The position numbers were made by a program, and so were the translations under genes. Shown piece after piece: positions 8,200 to 17,602 of a stretch of 64,000 nt of DNA. The notes beneath the pieces are model-generated. The model was not told the origin of the DNA. It made no database searches and saw only the letters and a program-made list of their open reading frames with translations. Each line of letters opens with the position of its first letter. The stretch's first letter is position 1. The DNA lies in the NCBI GenBank assembly GCA_021297895.1, contig JAJTHN010000017.1, positions 1 through 64,000 of the forward strand, in the 5' to 3' direction. This DNA is from Phycisphaeraceae bacterium (GTDB lineage Bacteria; Planctomycetota; Phycisphaerae; Phycisphaerales; UBA1924).

Positions 8200-9363
8200 T
8201 CACGTCAGCCCGCGGATCAGCCCGTGCGCGGCCTCGTTGCGGAACTCCAGCGTGTACTCGCCGATGACCTGCCCGCTCTCGCGATCGCCCGTCGTCGCCA
8301 GCGGCTTGTAGTGAAAACTGCGTCCGCTCAGCGGCAGCACATCGATCCGCGTCGAGTCCAGCAGCAGCACCGTGTCGCCCGGAGCCCAGCGGCTCATGAT
8401 GATCCTGGCCCGGCCAAAGTCCGATTCGTACTCGCTGACCACATCGCGGAAGCGCGTCTGCTCGGGGCCGCTGGTCCTGCTGGCGGTCAGAAAGGCGTTG
8501 ATCCGCCGCTTCATCGCGCCCGAGCACACGATCGTGTCCACGCGCGATCCGCTGTTCTCCCAGACCTGCCGCAGCGCCGCGTTGAGCACGGCCTCGTTCA
8601 GGTCCGTTCCCGCGCCGCCGCCGGCGGGAATCCCGTTCGCTCCCGGCGTGCACTGGTTCGTCGTGATCTGCGGGATGATCCCCGCCATCGTCCGCCGCAC
8701 GCCCGCCGCGCCCTGCGGGTTGGTCGCCGGCGCCACACCGTTGATCACGCAGTTCTCAAGATCGCGCAGCAGTTCGCGCATCCGCTGCTGCATCTGATAG
8801 TCCAGCTCATCCGCGACCCCGTGCAGCCTCGTGGCCAGCATCGAGCCCGAAACCTCCACTCCCGCCGTGAAGATCTGCGTGAAGTTCCGGCGCCGCACGC
8901 GGATCGTCTGCCGCGCATCGGGGCGATCATCCCCCTCCAGCGCCGCATTGCCCAGGATCACCAGCCTCAGCCCGTTGCTCAGCGCCGACAGCGGCGTCCC
9001 GCCGTACCTCCGCACCACCGTCAGGTTGTTCCCGCTTATCGACAGCACGAGCATCACTTCGCGCGAGGTCCCCGGCCGCACCTGATCCCCCGCTCGGAAC
9101 CGCGAGCCGTTGGTCACCGTCACCGTCGTCGCATCCGTCGCGTTCGGCGTGAACGTCGTCTGGTTCACCGTGTCGCTGTTGGCCAGCAACTCATCCTCCA
9201 TCCACTCGTGCACCACGCTGCCCGCCGCCCGCGGCGCATCGCCGAGATGATCCAGCAGCGGCGTCTCGAACGGGCTTACCAGCCCGATCACGTCCGACAC
9301 GTCCTGCACCACCTCCGGCAAGTCCGTCCCCGCGCTGTACGTCGCCTTCCCCGTAAACGGCAT
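8200..9363 (-). CDS. Phage-type major capsid protein, SU10/DUF5309 family
   Basis: 387 residues from the ATG at 9363, which has a near-perfect Shine-Dalgarno (AAGGAGGG, 6-7 bases away). The N-terminus carries the family pattern: DVSDVIGLVSPFETPLLDHL, VVHEWMEDELL, then RFRAGDQV and REVMLVLSISGNNLTVVRRYG. The middle has RNFTQIFTAGVEVSGSM and a long helix LDYQMQQRMRELLRDLENCV, as in HK97-fold capsid proteins of the DUF5309 group. These assemble the icosahedral shell without a cleaved delta domain. No prohead protease is next to it. It lies between the scaffold-like gene and the adaptor-like gene, the normal phage order. Codon use looks like that of the surrounding host genes. Confidence 0.88.
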   Translation of the reverse strand: MPFTGKATYSAGTDLPEVVQDVSDVIGLVSPFETPLLDHLGDAPRAAGSVVHEWMEDELLANSDTVNQTTFTPNATDATTVTVTNGSRFRAGDQVRPGTSREVMLVLSISGNNLTVVRRYGGTPLSALSNGLRLVILGNAALEGDDRPDARQTIRVRRRNFTQIFTAGVEVSGSMLATRLHGVADELDYQMQQRMRELLRDLENCVINGVAPATNPQGAAGVRRTMAGIIPQITTNQCTPGANGIPAGGGAGTDLNEAVLNAALRQVWENSGSRVDTIVCSGAMKRRINAFLTASRTSGPEQTRFRDVVSEYESDFGRARIIMSRWAPGDTVLLLDSTRIDVLPLSGRSFHYKPLATTGDRESGQVIGEYTLEFRNEAAHGLIRGLT

Positions 9364-9512
9364 CTCATCCCTCCTTGCTTCACCGCACCACCCCGGCCCG
9401 CGCGCCGCCCGCGGCACACCCGCCCACGCCACGCCGCCGGATACTCACCACGCCCCCTGCACCCTCATTCCCCGCAACACAGCACCCATCGCCCGCCACT
9501 CGCCCCTCAACG

Positions 9513-10016
9513 CTACCGCCCCGCACCGCCACCTCCGCGGCGTCTGGCCGCCAAGTACTCCAGCACCGCTCGTCGGTCGCCCGATCGCGCCCGCGCCAGC
9601 AACCGCTCATCAGCACCAAGGTCATCGCGCGCCGCCCCCGTCGCCTCGCCCGCCCGCGCCTCGCCCATCACCCCCATCATCCCCGCGACGCGATCCACCG
9701 CGCCAGACCCAACGCTCGTCTGCCGGAACAGCCCCGGCCGCGCCGCACGAACCTTTGCCAACGCCGCGTTCACATCCATCCCACCCGCGCCGCCCGCTGC
9801 ATCCATCGCCGCCTCGATCGCCCCGGCCGCATCATGAACATCCCGCGCCCCCGCCGCTCGCGCTGCGCGTTCGGCATCGGCGCGCCGTTCGAGCCGCTCC
9901 ACCACTCCGCGCGCCGCCGTCAGGTGCTCCTCCAGCCGCGTAAGCCGCTGGTTCAGCGCATCCTCATCCGCCCCCGCTCCCGCCCCCGCCCCCGGCCGCA
10001 TCTGCTCCCCGTTCAT
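9513..10016 (-). CDS. Scaffold-like helical protein of the head module
   Basis: 167 residues, ATG at 10016 with GGGAGGTGG upstream. The N-terminal half is a charged coiled coil (ALNQRLTRLEEHLTAARGVV and following, about 20-60). The C-terminal half is Ala/Gly/Arg-rich and ends in a basic RRRGGGGAGR tail. A small, helical, charged protein between portal and major capsid genes is the standard position of a capsid scaffold. Family not recognised; the assignment rests on composition and order. Confidence 0.6.
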   Translation of the reverse strand: MNGEQMRPGAGAGAGADEDALNQRLTRLEEHLTAARGVVERLERRADAERAARAAGARDVHDAAGAIEAAMDAAGGAGGMDVNAALAKVRAARPGLFRQTSVGSGAVDRVAGMMGVMGEARAGEATGAARDDLGADERLLARARSGDRRAVLEYLAARRRGGGGAGR

Positions 10017-10081
10017 CGCCCACCTCCCGCTTCATGCGTCCACCACCGCTCCCATCCGCATCTCTCCGCCACGCCCGCGCA

Positions 10082-11632
10082 TCACTCCACGCCCTGCTCC
10101 CGCCCATCCGGGTTCAGCCGCTCCAGCGCCCGCCCCGGATCCTCACCCAGGTCCGCCCGGATCCGCGCCGCCTCCGCCGCCACGCGCTCCTCCGTCGGCA
10201 GCGGATCAGGCCAATCCACGCCCGTCGCACGTTCCGATGGCATCGTCGCGATCACCCCGTGCGCATCCAGCGCCGCCAGAACCAACTCGTTCACCTCCAT
10301 GATCCCGCGCCCATAGGTCAGCCGCTTCCGCGCTGTGCGCGTCAGCAACCCCTGCAGCACAATCCGCAGCGCGTTCTCGCTGGTCAGGTTCCCGATCTTC
10401 GCCCGCACCAGCCCCGCGGCCAGCGGCGGCACGCCGCTCTGCTTGTCCATCGCATCACGGATCTCCGCGATGTGCGACTCCTCCCCCGGCGTCTGCTCAT
10501 CACCCCCGAACGCCGTGATCGAAGCCTCCGGATTGTCCGTCGCCCACACCGTCCCCGGCCCCACCGCGCTCTGCTCAAACCCGTCCACGCACTTGACCAG
10601 GTACATCTTGAAACTCTGCAGCGCAACCCGGTTGGCGCGGTCGCTCAGCCTCGTGTTCAGTTCATCCTGCAGCGGGATCAGCGGCTCGACCTCGCTCAGC
10701 CCCTCATGGCTGAACGGCTGGCTCAGGTTCTGCACATGCACCACCGGCACGCGTCCCGCGCCAACGCCGTGCTCGCCCACACCCTCCACCCGCGCACGCT
10801 CACCATCGCGCCCCGGCACCACCCGCCCGCGGTGCGTGCGGCCGATCACCTCCATCGTCCCATCAGCAAGACGCACCGCGAAGGCCCGCAGTTTGCGATA
10901 GTCCCCCGCATCCAGGAGCGCCATGCCGCGAGACGGCTCGATGATCTCGATCCGCACGCACCGCGCCGCGCGACGCACCAGCGCCGCATCCCCCTCCCCG
11001 CTCTCCTCAGCCTCAGCATCCTCGCCAACCCATCGCACGATCAGGTCCACGCTCCCGTGCACATGCCCGATCAGCGCCGCATCCTGCAGCAACTGCGCGC
11101 CGCCGCTGGCCTCCCACACCGCCTCGAGCACACGCTCGATCAGCCCCGCTCGCCCCGCGCCGCCAACCCTGCTGACGATCCGGATCGGCCGGTTGAACAG
11201 AAAGTCCACCATCGCCTGCACACGCCAGGCAATGTCGTTCTCGATCACCACATCCCGCGGCCGCGCCCCCGTCGCTGGCCGCAGCACACCACCCGCGCCC
11301 CCATCACGCAGCCGCGGCGGGAGCCCCCGCTCCTGCGCCAGCCCCAGCGCCCCCGGACCGCCCCGCTCGCTCGCCCACCGCGCACCACTGTCGGCCCCCA
11401 GCCCCCGCGCCGCCTCACGCCACCACGTCACCGCCGGTGCATTGCGAAAGTACGACCACAGCACCCGCGCACGCGGCAAGGTCCACCGCGCGTGCCGCTC
11501 CTGCATCAACCGCAAGTCCCCCTCGCTGACCCCGATCGCCGCCAGCCCGCCGAACGCACCCCCCGCCGCACCCCCCGCCGCACCCCCCGCCGCACCCACG
11601 CCCGCATCCCGTCCGCCCTCGCCGTTGCTCAT
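10082..11632 (-). CDS. Phage-type portal protein
   Basis: 516 residues. After a Gly/Ala-rich N-terminus (about 10-30) it shows portal features: DVVIENDIAWRVQAMVDFLFNRPI (clip/wing region in SPP1-like portals), a beta-rich wing (AVRLADGTMEVIGRTHRGRV), VHVQNLSQPFSHEGLSEVEPL, the long stem helix segment LQDELNTRLSDRANRVALQSF, and a C-terminal helical region with SGVPPLAAGLV and ENALRIVLQGLL. Portals form the dodecameric ring through which terminase pumps DNA. It is the first gene of the minus-strand head module. The matching terminase is not adjacent; it is at 55086-57170 on the other strand. Confidence 0.85.
   Translation of the reverse strand: MSNGEGGRDAGVGAAGGAAGGAAGGAFGGLAAIGVSEGDLRLMQERHARWTLPRARVLWSYFRNAPAVTWWREAARGLGADSGARWASERGGPGALGLAQERGLPPRLRDGGAGGVLRPATGARPRDVVIENDIAWRVQAMVDFLFNRPIRIVSRVGGAGRAGLIERVLEAVWEASGGAQLLQDAALIGHVHGSVDLIVRWVGEDAEAEESGEGDAALVRRAARCVRIEIIEPSRGMALLDAGDYRKLRAFAVRLADGTMEVIGRTHRGRVVPGRDGERARVEGVGEHGVGAGRVPVVHVQNLSQPFSHEGLSEVEPLIPLQDELNTRLSDRANRVALQSFKMYLVKCVDGFEQSAVGPGTVWATDNPEASITAFGGDEQTPGEESHIAEIRDAMDKQSGVPPLAAGLVRAKIGNLTSENALRIVLQGLLTRTARKRLTYGRGIMEVNELVLAALDAHGVIATMPSERATGVDWPDPLPTEERVAAEAARIRADLGEDPGRALERLNPDGREQGVE
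11566..11601. repeat. Three 12-bp tandem units inside the portal gene
   Basis: The unit GCACCCCCCGCC is repeated three times in phase with the reading frame and encodes Gly-Gly-Ala-Ala repeats near the portal N-terminus. The copy number could vary between strains without breaking the frame. Confidence 0.75.
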
Positions 11633-11815
11633 GCTCGCGCTCCTGCGTTCGTGCCCACGCCGACAACACGCCGCCCGTCAGAACCGCCAGGTGGCCCCGG
11701 CTCGTCCCGACATACCCCCCGAGCACGATCAGGTCCGCGCGCGCAAACGCGTCGGCCATGCCCGCCGACGCGTCCGCAAATGAGCAAACTTCCAAACTCC
11801 CGCCGCCCGAATCAC

Positions 11816-13033
11816 TCACGGACAGCCAACGAAAAACGCCGCAAAAAACGCAGAAAAGTCCCCGTTGTCCACAGCCCCATCCGCGCCGCCGCCCTCCGCC
11901 GCCGTCTGCCCGTCGGTGTTCGCAAGGTCCGCAATCATCCGCGCCGGATCCCCATCGGCGGCAAAGAACGCCGCGAAGAACGCGCTGAAGTCGCCGTTGT
12001 CGATCACACCATCCGGCCCGCCTCCATCGAGCGCCGTCTGGCCGTCCGTGTTCGCCACGTCCGCCGCGCTGCACGCCGTCGCGCACCCGCTCGAGGGCAC
12101 ATCCAGCGACGCGCCGAGGAACGTCAGCAGCGCGCCGTCGCTCACCTGCGCCGGGTTGCTCATGTTCAGCCCCGCCGCCCACGCCGGAACCACCGGCACC
12201 GCGAACCGCGCATAATCAAACTCCGCCCGCAAGCCCGGAGAAAACGCCAGCCAGGGGCTCGGATCGCTCACGCCGGGCACCAGCACCTGCGTGTTGTGCG
12301 CCGTCGGCGTGAATGTCGAGACCTTCGTCCAGTCCGTGTACGCCACAAGCCCCGCCTGCACCGTCGGCGGCAGGTCCGTCCGCGTGTAGCGCGCGTGCAC
12401 GATCCACTGCGCACCCTCACGCCGAAGACAGATCACACTCGAGCCGATCCGCACAATCTGCAGCACCGCCTCCGCGCTCGGCGCGTTGCTCAGCGCCAGT
12501 TGCGAGTCGCCGTTGATCGTCGTCTTGACCTCGTACTGAAACCGGCGGGGCGTCGCGTTGCCGTAGCCCACCGACAGAAACACATAGTTCTCGCCGTTGG
12601 GTGTCCAGGTCGCCGGCGTGATCACCCGCGGCGTGCGGATCATCACACCCGCCAGCGAGAACAACGCCGTCGGTACCGACACGCCATCACGCCCCGTCGC
12701 ACGCACCCGCGCCGTGATCGCAAAGTCCCCGCTCACCGTCTTGTACGCCATCGGCCCGCGATAGTTCTGGTACCACGTCACCGTGTGCGGCACCATCACC
12801 ATCCGCCCGGTCGCACCCGACAGCACCCCCGCGCCCGGCGAGTTCACGCTCCAGTGCGCCAACGGCTCAACGTTCCATCCCTCGCTCTGCTCCACACGCG
12901 ACCACGCGGCCATGCTCGCCGCGCTGTCAAACTCATCGCTCAAACACGCGGTCGGCTGCGCGCCCGCACTGCCCGCCGCGCCAACCGCCGCCCCGATCCC
13001 GACCGCCATGATGACCTTCGCTCGTCCACGCAT
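11816..13033 (-). CDS. Secreted protein with concanavalin-like region and double GC-type dockerin tail
   Basis: 405 residues, ATG at 13033 with AGGGAG upstream. A signal peptide (about 1-25, ending GSAGAQ) is followed by a beta-sandwich-like domain resembling DUF1349/laminin-G-type folds (DEFDSAASMAAWSRVEQ, YQNYRGPMAYKTVSGDFAIT). The C-terminus carries two copies of the Phycisphaerae GC-type dockerin motif, each ADxANTDG then GGxDGxxDNGDFSAFFAAFF (about 325-400), containing aspartate-rich loops likely to bind calcium. The tail is thought to be a surface anchoring or sorting module; its partner is unknown. It is 183 bases upstream of the portal gene and is not phage-like. Confidence 0.85.
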   Translation of the reverse strand: MRGRAKVIMAVGIGAAVGAAGSAGAQPTACLSDEFDSAASMAAWSRVEQSEGWNVEPLAHWSVNSPGAGVLSGATGRMVMVPHTVTWYQNYRGPMAYKTVSGDFAITARVRATGRDGVSVPTALFSLAGVMIRTPRVITPATWTPNGENYVFLSVGYGNATPRRFQYEVKTTINGDSQLALSNAPSAEAVLQIVRIGSSVICLRREGAQWIVHARYTRTDLPPTVQAGLVAYTDWTKVSTFTPTAHNTQVLVPGVSDPSPWLAFSPGLRAEFDYARFAVPVVPAWAAGLNMSNPAQVSDGALLTFLGASLDVPSSGCATACSAADVANTDGQTALDGGGPDGVIDNGDFSAFFAAFFAADGDPARMIADLANTDGQTAAEGGGADGAVDNGDFSAFFAAFFVGCP

Positions 13034-13179
13034 CGTCCGCTCCCTTCGGTTCGCCCGGGCGTCGGCCCGTGCTCTATGACATCACGCGTAAGTGCGATGC
13101 CGCAACCGCCAAACTTTGCATCAATTGTGACCCCCAGTCAAGCCCCGAACCGGTTCTCGGCCCCGCACAGACTGCAACA

Positions 13180-14826
13180 ATGCCCCGCGTGAACCCCGCT
13201 CCCGCGATCCAGCCCGATCCCGCCTCCATCCCGGTCATCAGCGCCTGGGCGCCGCTCAGGCGGCGCGTCTTCGCCGCGCTCTGGATCGGCGGCCTCTCGG
13301 TGAACATCGGCATTTGGATCCGCGAAACGGGCGCCGGCTGGCTGATGACCGATCTCCGCCCCACGCCGATCATGGTCAGCCTCGTGTCCGTCTCCACGAC
13401 GCTGCCGATGTTTCTCCTGTCGATCCCCGCCGGCGCTCTGGCCGATGTGCTCGATCGTCGCCGCCTGATGCTTGTCGTTCAGATCTTCGGCATGCTCATC
13501 GCGGCGCTGCTTGCCGCCACGGTGTTGGCCGGCCGAATCACCGCCGAACTGCTCCTGCTCTGCATGCTCGCCCTCGGCGCGGCACAGGCTCTGGTGAACC
13601 CCGCCTGGCAGGCGGCGATGGCCGATCTGGTCCCTCGTGAGGAACTCCCCGCCGCAAGCACGCTCAACAGCGTCTCGCTCAACCTCTCGCGGGCCATCGG
13701 TCCGGGCCTCGGCGGCGTGGCGATGGTCTATCTGGCGGGCCCGATCGCGGCGTTTGTCATCAGCGCACTGAGCTTCATCGCCATCATCGCCGCGCTCGCT
13801 TTCTGGTCACCCGCACAGCCCGCGCGATCGCAGAGTTCGCTCTCGGGCGAGCGGTTCTTCGGCGCGATGCGAGCGGGGCTGCGGTACGTGCGCCACTCGC
13901 CTCCGCTGCACAGCGTGCTGGTCCGGACGCTGAGCTTCGTGCTCGCCGCCAGCAGCCTGTGGGCCCTCATGCCGCTGATCGCCAGGGACCATCTCGGCAC
14001 GGACGCGGGCGGCTTCGGCACACTCATGGGCTGCATGGGCCTGGGCGCCGTCCTTGCCACCCTCGTCCTGCCGCGAGTTCGCACCCGGCTGAACAGCAAC
14101 CAGCAGGTCGTCTTCGCCACCATCCTCTACGCCGTCGCGCTCACGCTCATCGCGCTGGTCCCCGACAAGCGAGCCGCGCTGCCGGCGATGGCCCTGGCCG
14201 GCGCGGCGTGGGTCACCATGGTCGTGAACCTCAACGTCGCCGCGCAGACCGGCGTCCCGCCCTGGGTCCGCGGACGCGCACTGGCCACGTACTTCACCGT
14301 GTTCTTCGGCTCCATGGCCGTCAGCTCGCCGATCTGGGGCGCGATCGCGACCGTCACCAGCCTCCCGACGGCCATGCTCATCTCCGCCGCCGTCGCCCTC
14401 GCCGGGCTCGTCACCATGCTCCGCTTCCCGCTGACGCTGCCCAGCGCCGCCGACCTCGAGCGAAGCGGCCACTGGGAGTCGCCCCAGGTTTCGCGAGCCA
14501 TCAACCCCGATGACGGCCCGGTCGTCATCACCATCGAGTACTTCATCCCCGAAGCGCGCTCCGCCGAGTTCGCCGCGGCGATGCAACCCGTCGCCCAGAC
14601 CCGCTGGCGCGACGGCGCGATCTCCTGGACCCTGGCCCGATGCACCGAGAACCCTCGCCGCTGGCTCGAGGTCTTCGTCGTCGAAAGTTGGGCCGAGCAC
14701 CTCCGCCAGCACGACCGCGTGACGCACGGCGACCGCAAGGTTCAGGATCACGCGCGATCATTCCACGAGCCCACCAGCGGCGAACCCGAACGCCCACGCG
14801 TCAGCCACTTCATCGCGGCACGTTGA
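13180..14826 (+). CDS. MFS exporter with C-terminal monooxygenase-like domain (MFS_3 / EntS type)
   Basis: 548 residues from the ATG at 13180; upstream in-frame codons look non-coding. About 12 transmembrane segments fill residues 30-430, with the MFS A-loop ADVLDRRRLM and paired segments in the second half (VRTRLNSNQQVVFATIL). After the membrane part, residues about 445-548 (VVITIEYFIPEARSAEFAAA through RWLEVFVVESWAEHLRQHDR) form the soluble alpha/beta domain typical of the MFS_3 family. Relatives export siderophores or drugs; the substrate here is unknown. It is divergent from the GC-dockerin gene across a 146-bp region. Confidence 0.9.
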   Translation: MPRVNPAPAIQPDPASIPVISAWAPLRRRVFAALWIGGLSVNIGIWIRETGAGWLMTDLRPTPIMVSLVSVSTTLPMFLLSIPAGALADVLDRRRLMLVVQIFGMLIAALLAATVLAGRITAELLLLCMLALGAAQALVNPAWQAAMADLVPREELPAASTLNSVSLNLSRAIGPGLGGVAMVYLAGPIAAFVISALSFIAIIAALAFWSPAQPARSQSSLSGERFFGAMRAGLRYVRHSPPLHSVLVRTLSFVLAASSLWALMPLIARDHLGTDAGGFGTLMGCMGLGAVLATLVLPRVRTRLNSNQQVVFATILYAVALTLIALVPDKRAALPAMALAGAAWVTMVVNLNVAAQTGVPPWVRGRALATYFTVFFGSMAVSSPIWGAIATVTSLPTAMLISAAVALAGLVTMLRFPLTLPSAADLERSGHWESPQVSRAINPDDGPVVITIEYFIPEARSAEFAAAMQPVAQTRWRDGAISWTLARCTENPRRWLEVFVVESWAEHLRQHDRVTHGDRKVQDHARSFHEPTSGEPERPRVSHFIAAR

Positions 14827-14959
14827 ACGCGGCAAGATGACGGCGGCGCACGGCATCACGCAGCAACGCAAGTCCCGCACGCGAACGTGCACCGACTGTG
14901 GTTGCCCCGGGGTTGCTGAACGCTGATCGACGCGTGCCTGAAACGGCTCAGCGCCGGAA

Positions 14960-15517
14960 TCACCCGCCTTGCGGCTGGTCGAAGTGGTCATCGTGCTCGC
15001 CACCCTCGCCGGCATGGCCGCGTTGGATGTTGAGCTTGTCCGGGTTGAGCACACGCACGAGGCCGTCCTTGAGCAGCCGCCCGGCGAAGTTGATGATCAG
15101 GCCCAGTTCCACATCCGCCGCGCGAAGCTGCGCCCGCAACTGCGCACGCTCGTACGAGCCGACCTCGCCCGGCTTGGCCAGCACCGTGACCAGGAATCGC
15201 TCGGCGATGAACAGGTCCGCCACCGTCGAGCCGACGCGCTGGCCCTTGTAGTTCACGCTCAGTTCCGCGTTGACGCGGTGCGAGATGCCCTGGGCGCTCA
15301 GTTCGGCCGAGAGCGCCGAGAGGTACACCGCTCGGTCGAACCCCGGCCCGATGCCCATGTGCACATCACGCGCCGCGCCGATGACCTTGTGGCTCGTCGC
15401 CGTCAGTTGCGGGTCGAGTTCAGAGAGTGGGAGGCCTTTGCCCTTGCCGCCTCGATAGTTGCCAGAACCTCGATCGCCCCCGCGATCATGCCCACGTCGT
15501 TCGTTCTCGTCGTACAT
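14960..15517 (-). CDS. GxxExxY-family protein with altered signature
   Basis: 185 residues, ATG at 15517 with GGGAG 7 bases upstream. The core (about 40-160) matches the GxxExxY family, a PD-(D/E)XK nuclease-like group common in environmental bacteria: GIGPGFDRAVYLSALSAEL, VNYKGQRVG..ADLFI, then a helix and ELGLIINFAGRLLKDGLVRV. The signature glutamate is replaced by Arg (GPGFDRAVY versus GxGFLExxY), and the usual VELK strand reads VTVLAKP, so the candidate nuclease residues are missing or displaced. It also has a Gly/Arg-rich N-terminus and a His/Asp-rich C-terminus. Family function is unproven. Confidence 0.8.
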   Translation of the reverse strand: MYDENERRGHDRGGDRGSGNYRGGKGKGLPLSELDPQLTATSHKVIGAARDVHMGIGPGFDRAVYLSALSAELSAQGISHRVNAELSVNYKGQRVGSTVADLFIAERFLVTVLAKPGEVGSYERAQLRAQLRAADVELGLIINFAGRLLKDGLVRVLNPDKLNIQRGHAGEGGEHDDHFDQPQGG

Positions 15518-15673
15518 CTATCGCTCCCGATTGTGCTTGACTTCGCGGTCGGTGCACACACGAAACGACCCATCGCCACAAGAGTCGAACACCGCAGATA
15601 CGCGCCTGAGAGTTTAGCCTTCCCCGATCCTCGGTGCGCCCGGGAGCTCCGTGGTTCCAGCGACCGGATAATG

Positions 15674-15711
15674 AAACAGGGGTCCCCGCCGATGGGTGAG
15701 GCCCCCTGTTT
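15674..15711 (-). terminator. Probable bidirectional terminator downstream of the GC-dockerin gene
   Basis: A 9-bp stem (AAACAGGGG / CCCCTGTTT) with about 20 bases between the arms lies 86 bases past the stop of the minus-strand gene ending at 15797. On the plus strand the right arm runs into five T residues; on the minus strand the arm itself supplies a TTT. It lies in a 279-bp gap that holds no gene. Confidence 0.6.
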
Positions 15712-15796
15712 TTCGCGTGATTTCGAAGGTCGATGGGGCCAGGCCGCCTGCCGGCCGCCAGCCGGTTCGTCGCGGTGGCCGCGGTCTGTCCAGTGG

Positions 15797-17602
15797 TTAC
15801 CCGGGCCCGCACTCAGAAAAGAACGCCGTGAAGAACGCAACGAAGTCGCCGTTGTCGATCGTCCCGTCGGCACCGCCGCTGGCGCTGATTCCCTCACCGT
15901 CGGTGTTGGCGATGTCCGCCGCGTGGCGGCGTAGGTCGGTCGGATCGAGGAAGAACGCGCTGAAGAACACGGCGAAGTCGCCATTGTCCAGAACGCCGTC
16001 GCGAACGCCCGGGATATCGCCATCGGTCCCGGCGATGTCGGCATCGTTGCACGAGGCGGGCGGTGCCGCCGCCGGGCCGAGCGTGCCGTCCGGCCCGACG
16101 TTCTGCATGAACAACTGCCCGCCGGAGATCGCGCCGGTCACGCGACCATCGCTGAACACCGCGACGGGCATGCCGCCGCTGGTTCGCGCAAAGTCGAGCC
16201 GCGCCTTGCTCGAGAGCGACGACGAAAGCACAATGGGCGAGCCGGGCCAGACCGCCGCACCCGTCGCATCAAGCCGCGCGGCGATGACGTGCGAGGCCGT
16301 GGCGCTCTGGCTCTCGAACGCCGCGACGTACATGCCGTTCTCCGGCCCGCTCTGCACCGACACGAACGACGGCTGCTTGGGCAGATTCTCGCGAACGACC
16401 GCGCCCGTCGCGGCATACTCCAGCGTGCCGGTCGGATCGACGCGCTGCGCAAGCACACCCCAACTGCTCTGAGTCGTATTCGAGTCGATGAACGCGACGT
16501 TGTACCGATCGCTCGCCGCGTCGTACGCGCAGGCGGCACCGATGCGCAGCCTGCTGCTGGCCGGTGTAGCGCTGATCACGTTGAACCCGTTGATCGCGAA
16601 TCGCGGCGAGCCGAAGCGATCCAGATGCTGGATGTACACGCCGCGGTTGGTGTTGACGTTGTCGTACCAGCAGAACACCGCGCCGCCCTGCCCATCGCTC
16701 TGAAACGTCGGGAAGTAGCCGAGCTGAATCGAGCGCACACCGTTGGTCGGGTTGTAGATCACGACGGGCGTTCCGGCATTCGTGACCGCCACACCCGAAC
16801 CGCTGTTGTCCGTCCAGAGCGGCTGCCCGCTGGCGGAGAACAACTGCGCCGAGAGCCCGCGTGCCGAGGTCGTGCCGGCGATGGGACGGACCCACAGGGC
16901 GATGACGCCGCCGTCCTCGCCGGGTTGCACGTCGCTCATGCTCAGGCTGCGTCCGGTTTCACCCCAGTTGATGCCTCCCGCCGCCCACTGCGGCACACCG
17001 CCCGGCGAGAGCACCTGCAGCCGCACACCGCTCGGCGTGGGCGTGGTCTCGCTGCTGGTCCAGCCGACGGCGATGTTGCCGTTGCTGAGGATCGCCATTC
17101 GCGGCGTGAACTTTCCCAGCGTGCCCTGCGAGACGATCACGCCGCCGGACCCGAAGAGGAGCTGGCCCGTCGGCGAGACCTTCTGCACCGCGATCTGCTG
17201 GGCCGAGCTCACGATCGCGTCCTGAACGTTGTACGCCAGAACCGCGTTGCCATTGGCATCCACGCGCATCTCGTAGTCGTTGGTCGAACTGAGCGTTCGC
17301 GTGGCGACAAGCACGCCCTCGGGGCTCCACATGGCCTCGCCGTCCGCGTTGAAGCGCTGCAGATACACGCTGAATCCTGGGGTGCGCAGGTCGAACCACG
17401 AGACGTAGAACCCGCCGTCGAGCCGCGGGCGGATCTTCGCCTGCACCTGATCGCCGGTGGTCGTGCCGGTGGTCGGCGTGCAGAGCTTGGTGTTGAGCGA
17501 CGGGTCGCTGGTCCACTGCGCCGAGGCGCTCGAACCGGCAAGGGCCATCAACACCGCGCTCGCGGCGATCGCGCGCGACCATGAACCGAAGTGGATCGAC
17601 AT
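15797..17602 (-). CDS. Large secreted protein with GC-type dockerin tail
   Basis: 601 residues from the ATG at 17602 (GGAG 6-7 bases away). The signal peptide is about 1-27 (AIAASAVLMALAGSSASAQ). The body (about 28-520) has repeated beta-strand units with motifs such as VSWFDLRTPGFSVYLQRFNADG, LQVLSPGGVPQWA, IQHLDRFGSPRFAINGFNVI and LAQRVDPTGTLEYAA, suggesting a beta-propeller of about six blades. The C-terminus has two GC-type dockerin repeats (DIAGTDGDIPGV..DGVLDNGDFAVFFSAFF and DIANTDGE..DGTIDNGDFVAFFTAFF). It is inferred to be a surface or extracellular matrix protein. It shares the tail with the gene at 11816-13033. Confidence 0.85.
   Translation of the reverse strand: MSIHFGSWSRAIAASAVLMALAGSSASAQWTSDPSLNTKLCTPTTGTTTGDQVQAKIRPRLDGGFYVSWFDLRTPGFSVYLQRFNADGEAMWSPEGVLVATRTLSSTNDYEMRVDANGNAVLAYNVQDAIVSSAQQIAVQKVSPTGQLLFGSGGVIVSQGTLGKFTPRMAILSNGNIAVGWTSSETTPTPSGVRLQVLSPGGVPQWAAGGINWGETGRSLSMSDVQPGEDGGVIALWVRPIAGTTSARGLSAQLFSASGQPLWTDNSGSGVAVTNAGTPVVIYNPTNGVRSIQLGYFPTFQSDGQGGAVFCWYDNVNTNRGVYIQHLDRFGSPRFAINGFNVISATPASSRLRIGAACAYDAASDRYNVAFIDSNTTQSSWGVLAQRVDPTGTLEYAATGAVVRENLPKQPSFVSVQSGPENGMYVAAFESQSATASHVIAARLDATGAAVWPGSPIVLSSSLSSKARLDFARTSGGMPVAVFSDGRVTGAISGGQLFMQNVGPDGTLGPAAAPPASCNDADIAGTDGDIPGVRDGVLDNGDFAVFFSAFFLDPTDLRRHAADIANTDGEGISASGGADGTIDNGDFVAFFTAFFSECGPG

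Noticed and set aside
6047-11632. Complete prophage
   Set aside because: No integrase, replication, lysis cassette, tail genes or attachment repeats, and the terminase is 43 kb away across housekeeping genes.
11662-11681. Sequence upstream of the portal gene loosely like the CTGACA dyad ahead of the packaging operon
   Set aside because: Only 3-bp arms match; too weak to claim a shared operator.
11415-11759. Minus-strand frame beginning MADAFARADLIVLGGYVGTS that runs into the portal gene
   Set aside because: Only the first 40 residues look protein-like; the rest is the Gly/Arg/Cys-rich shadow of the portal gene. No ribosome site supports it.
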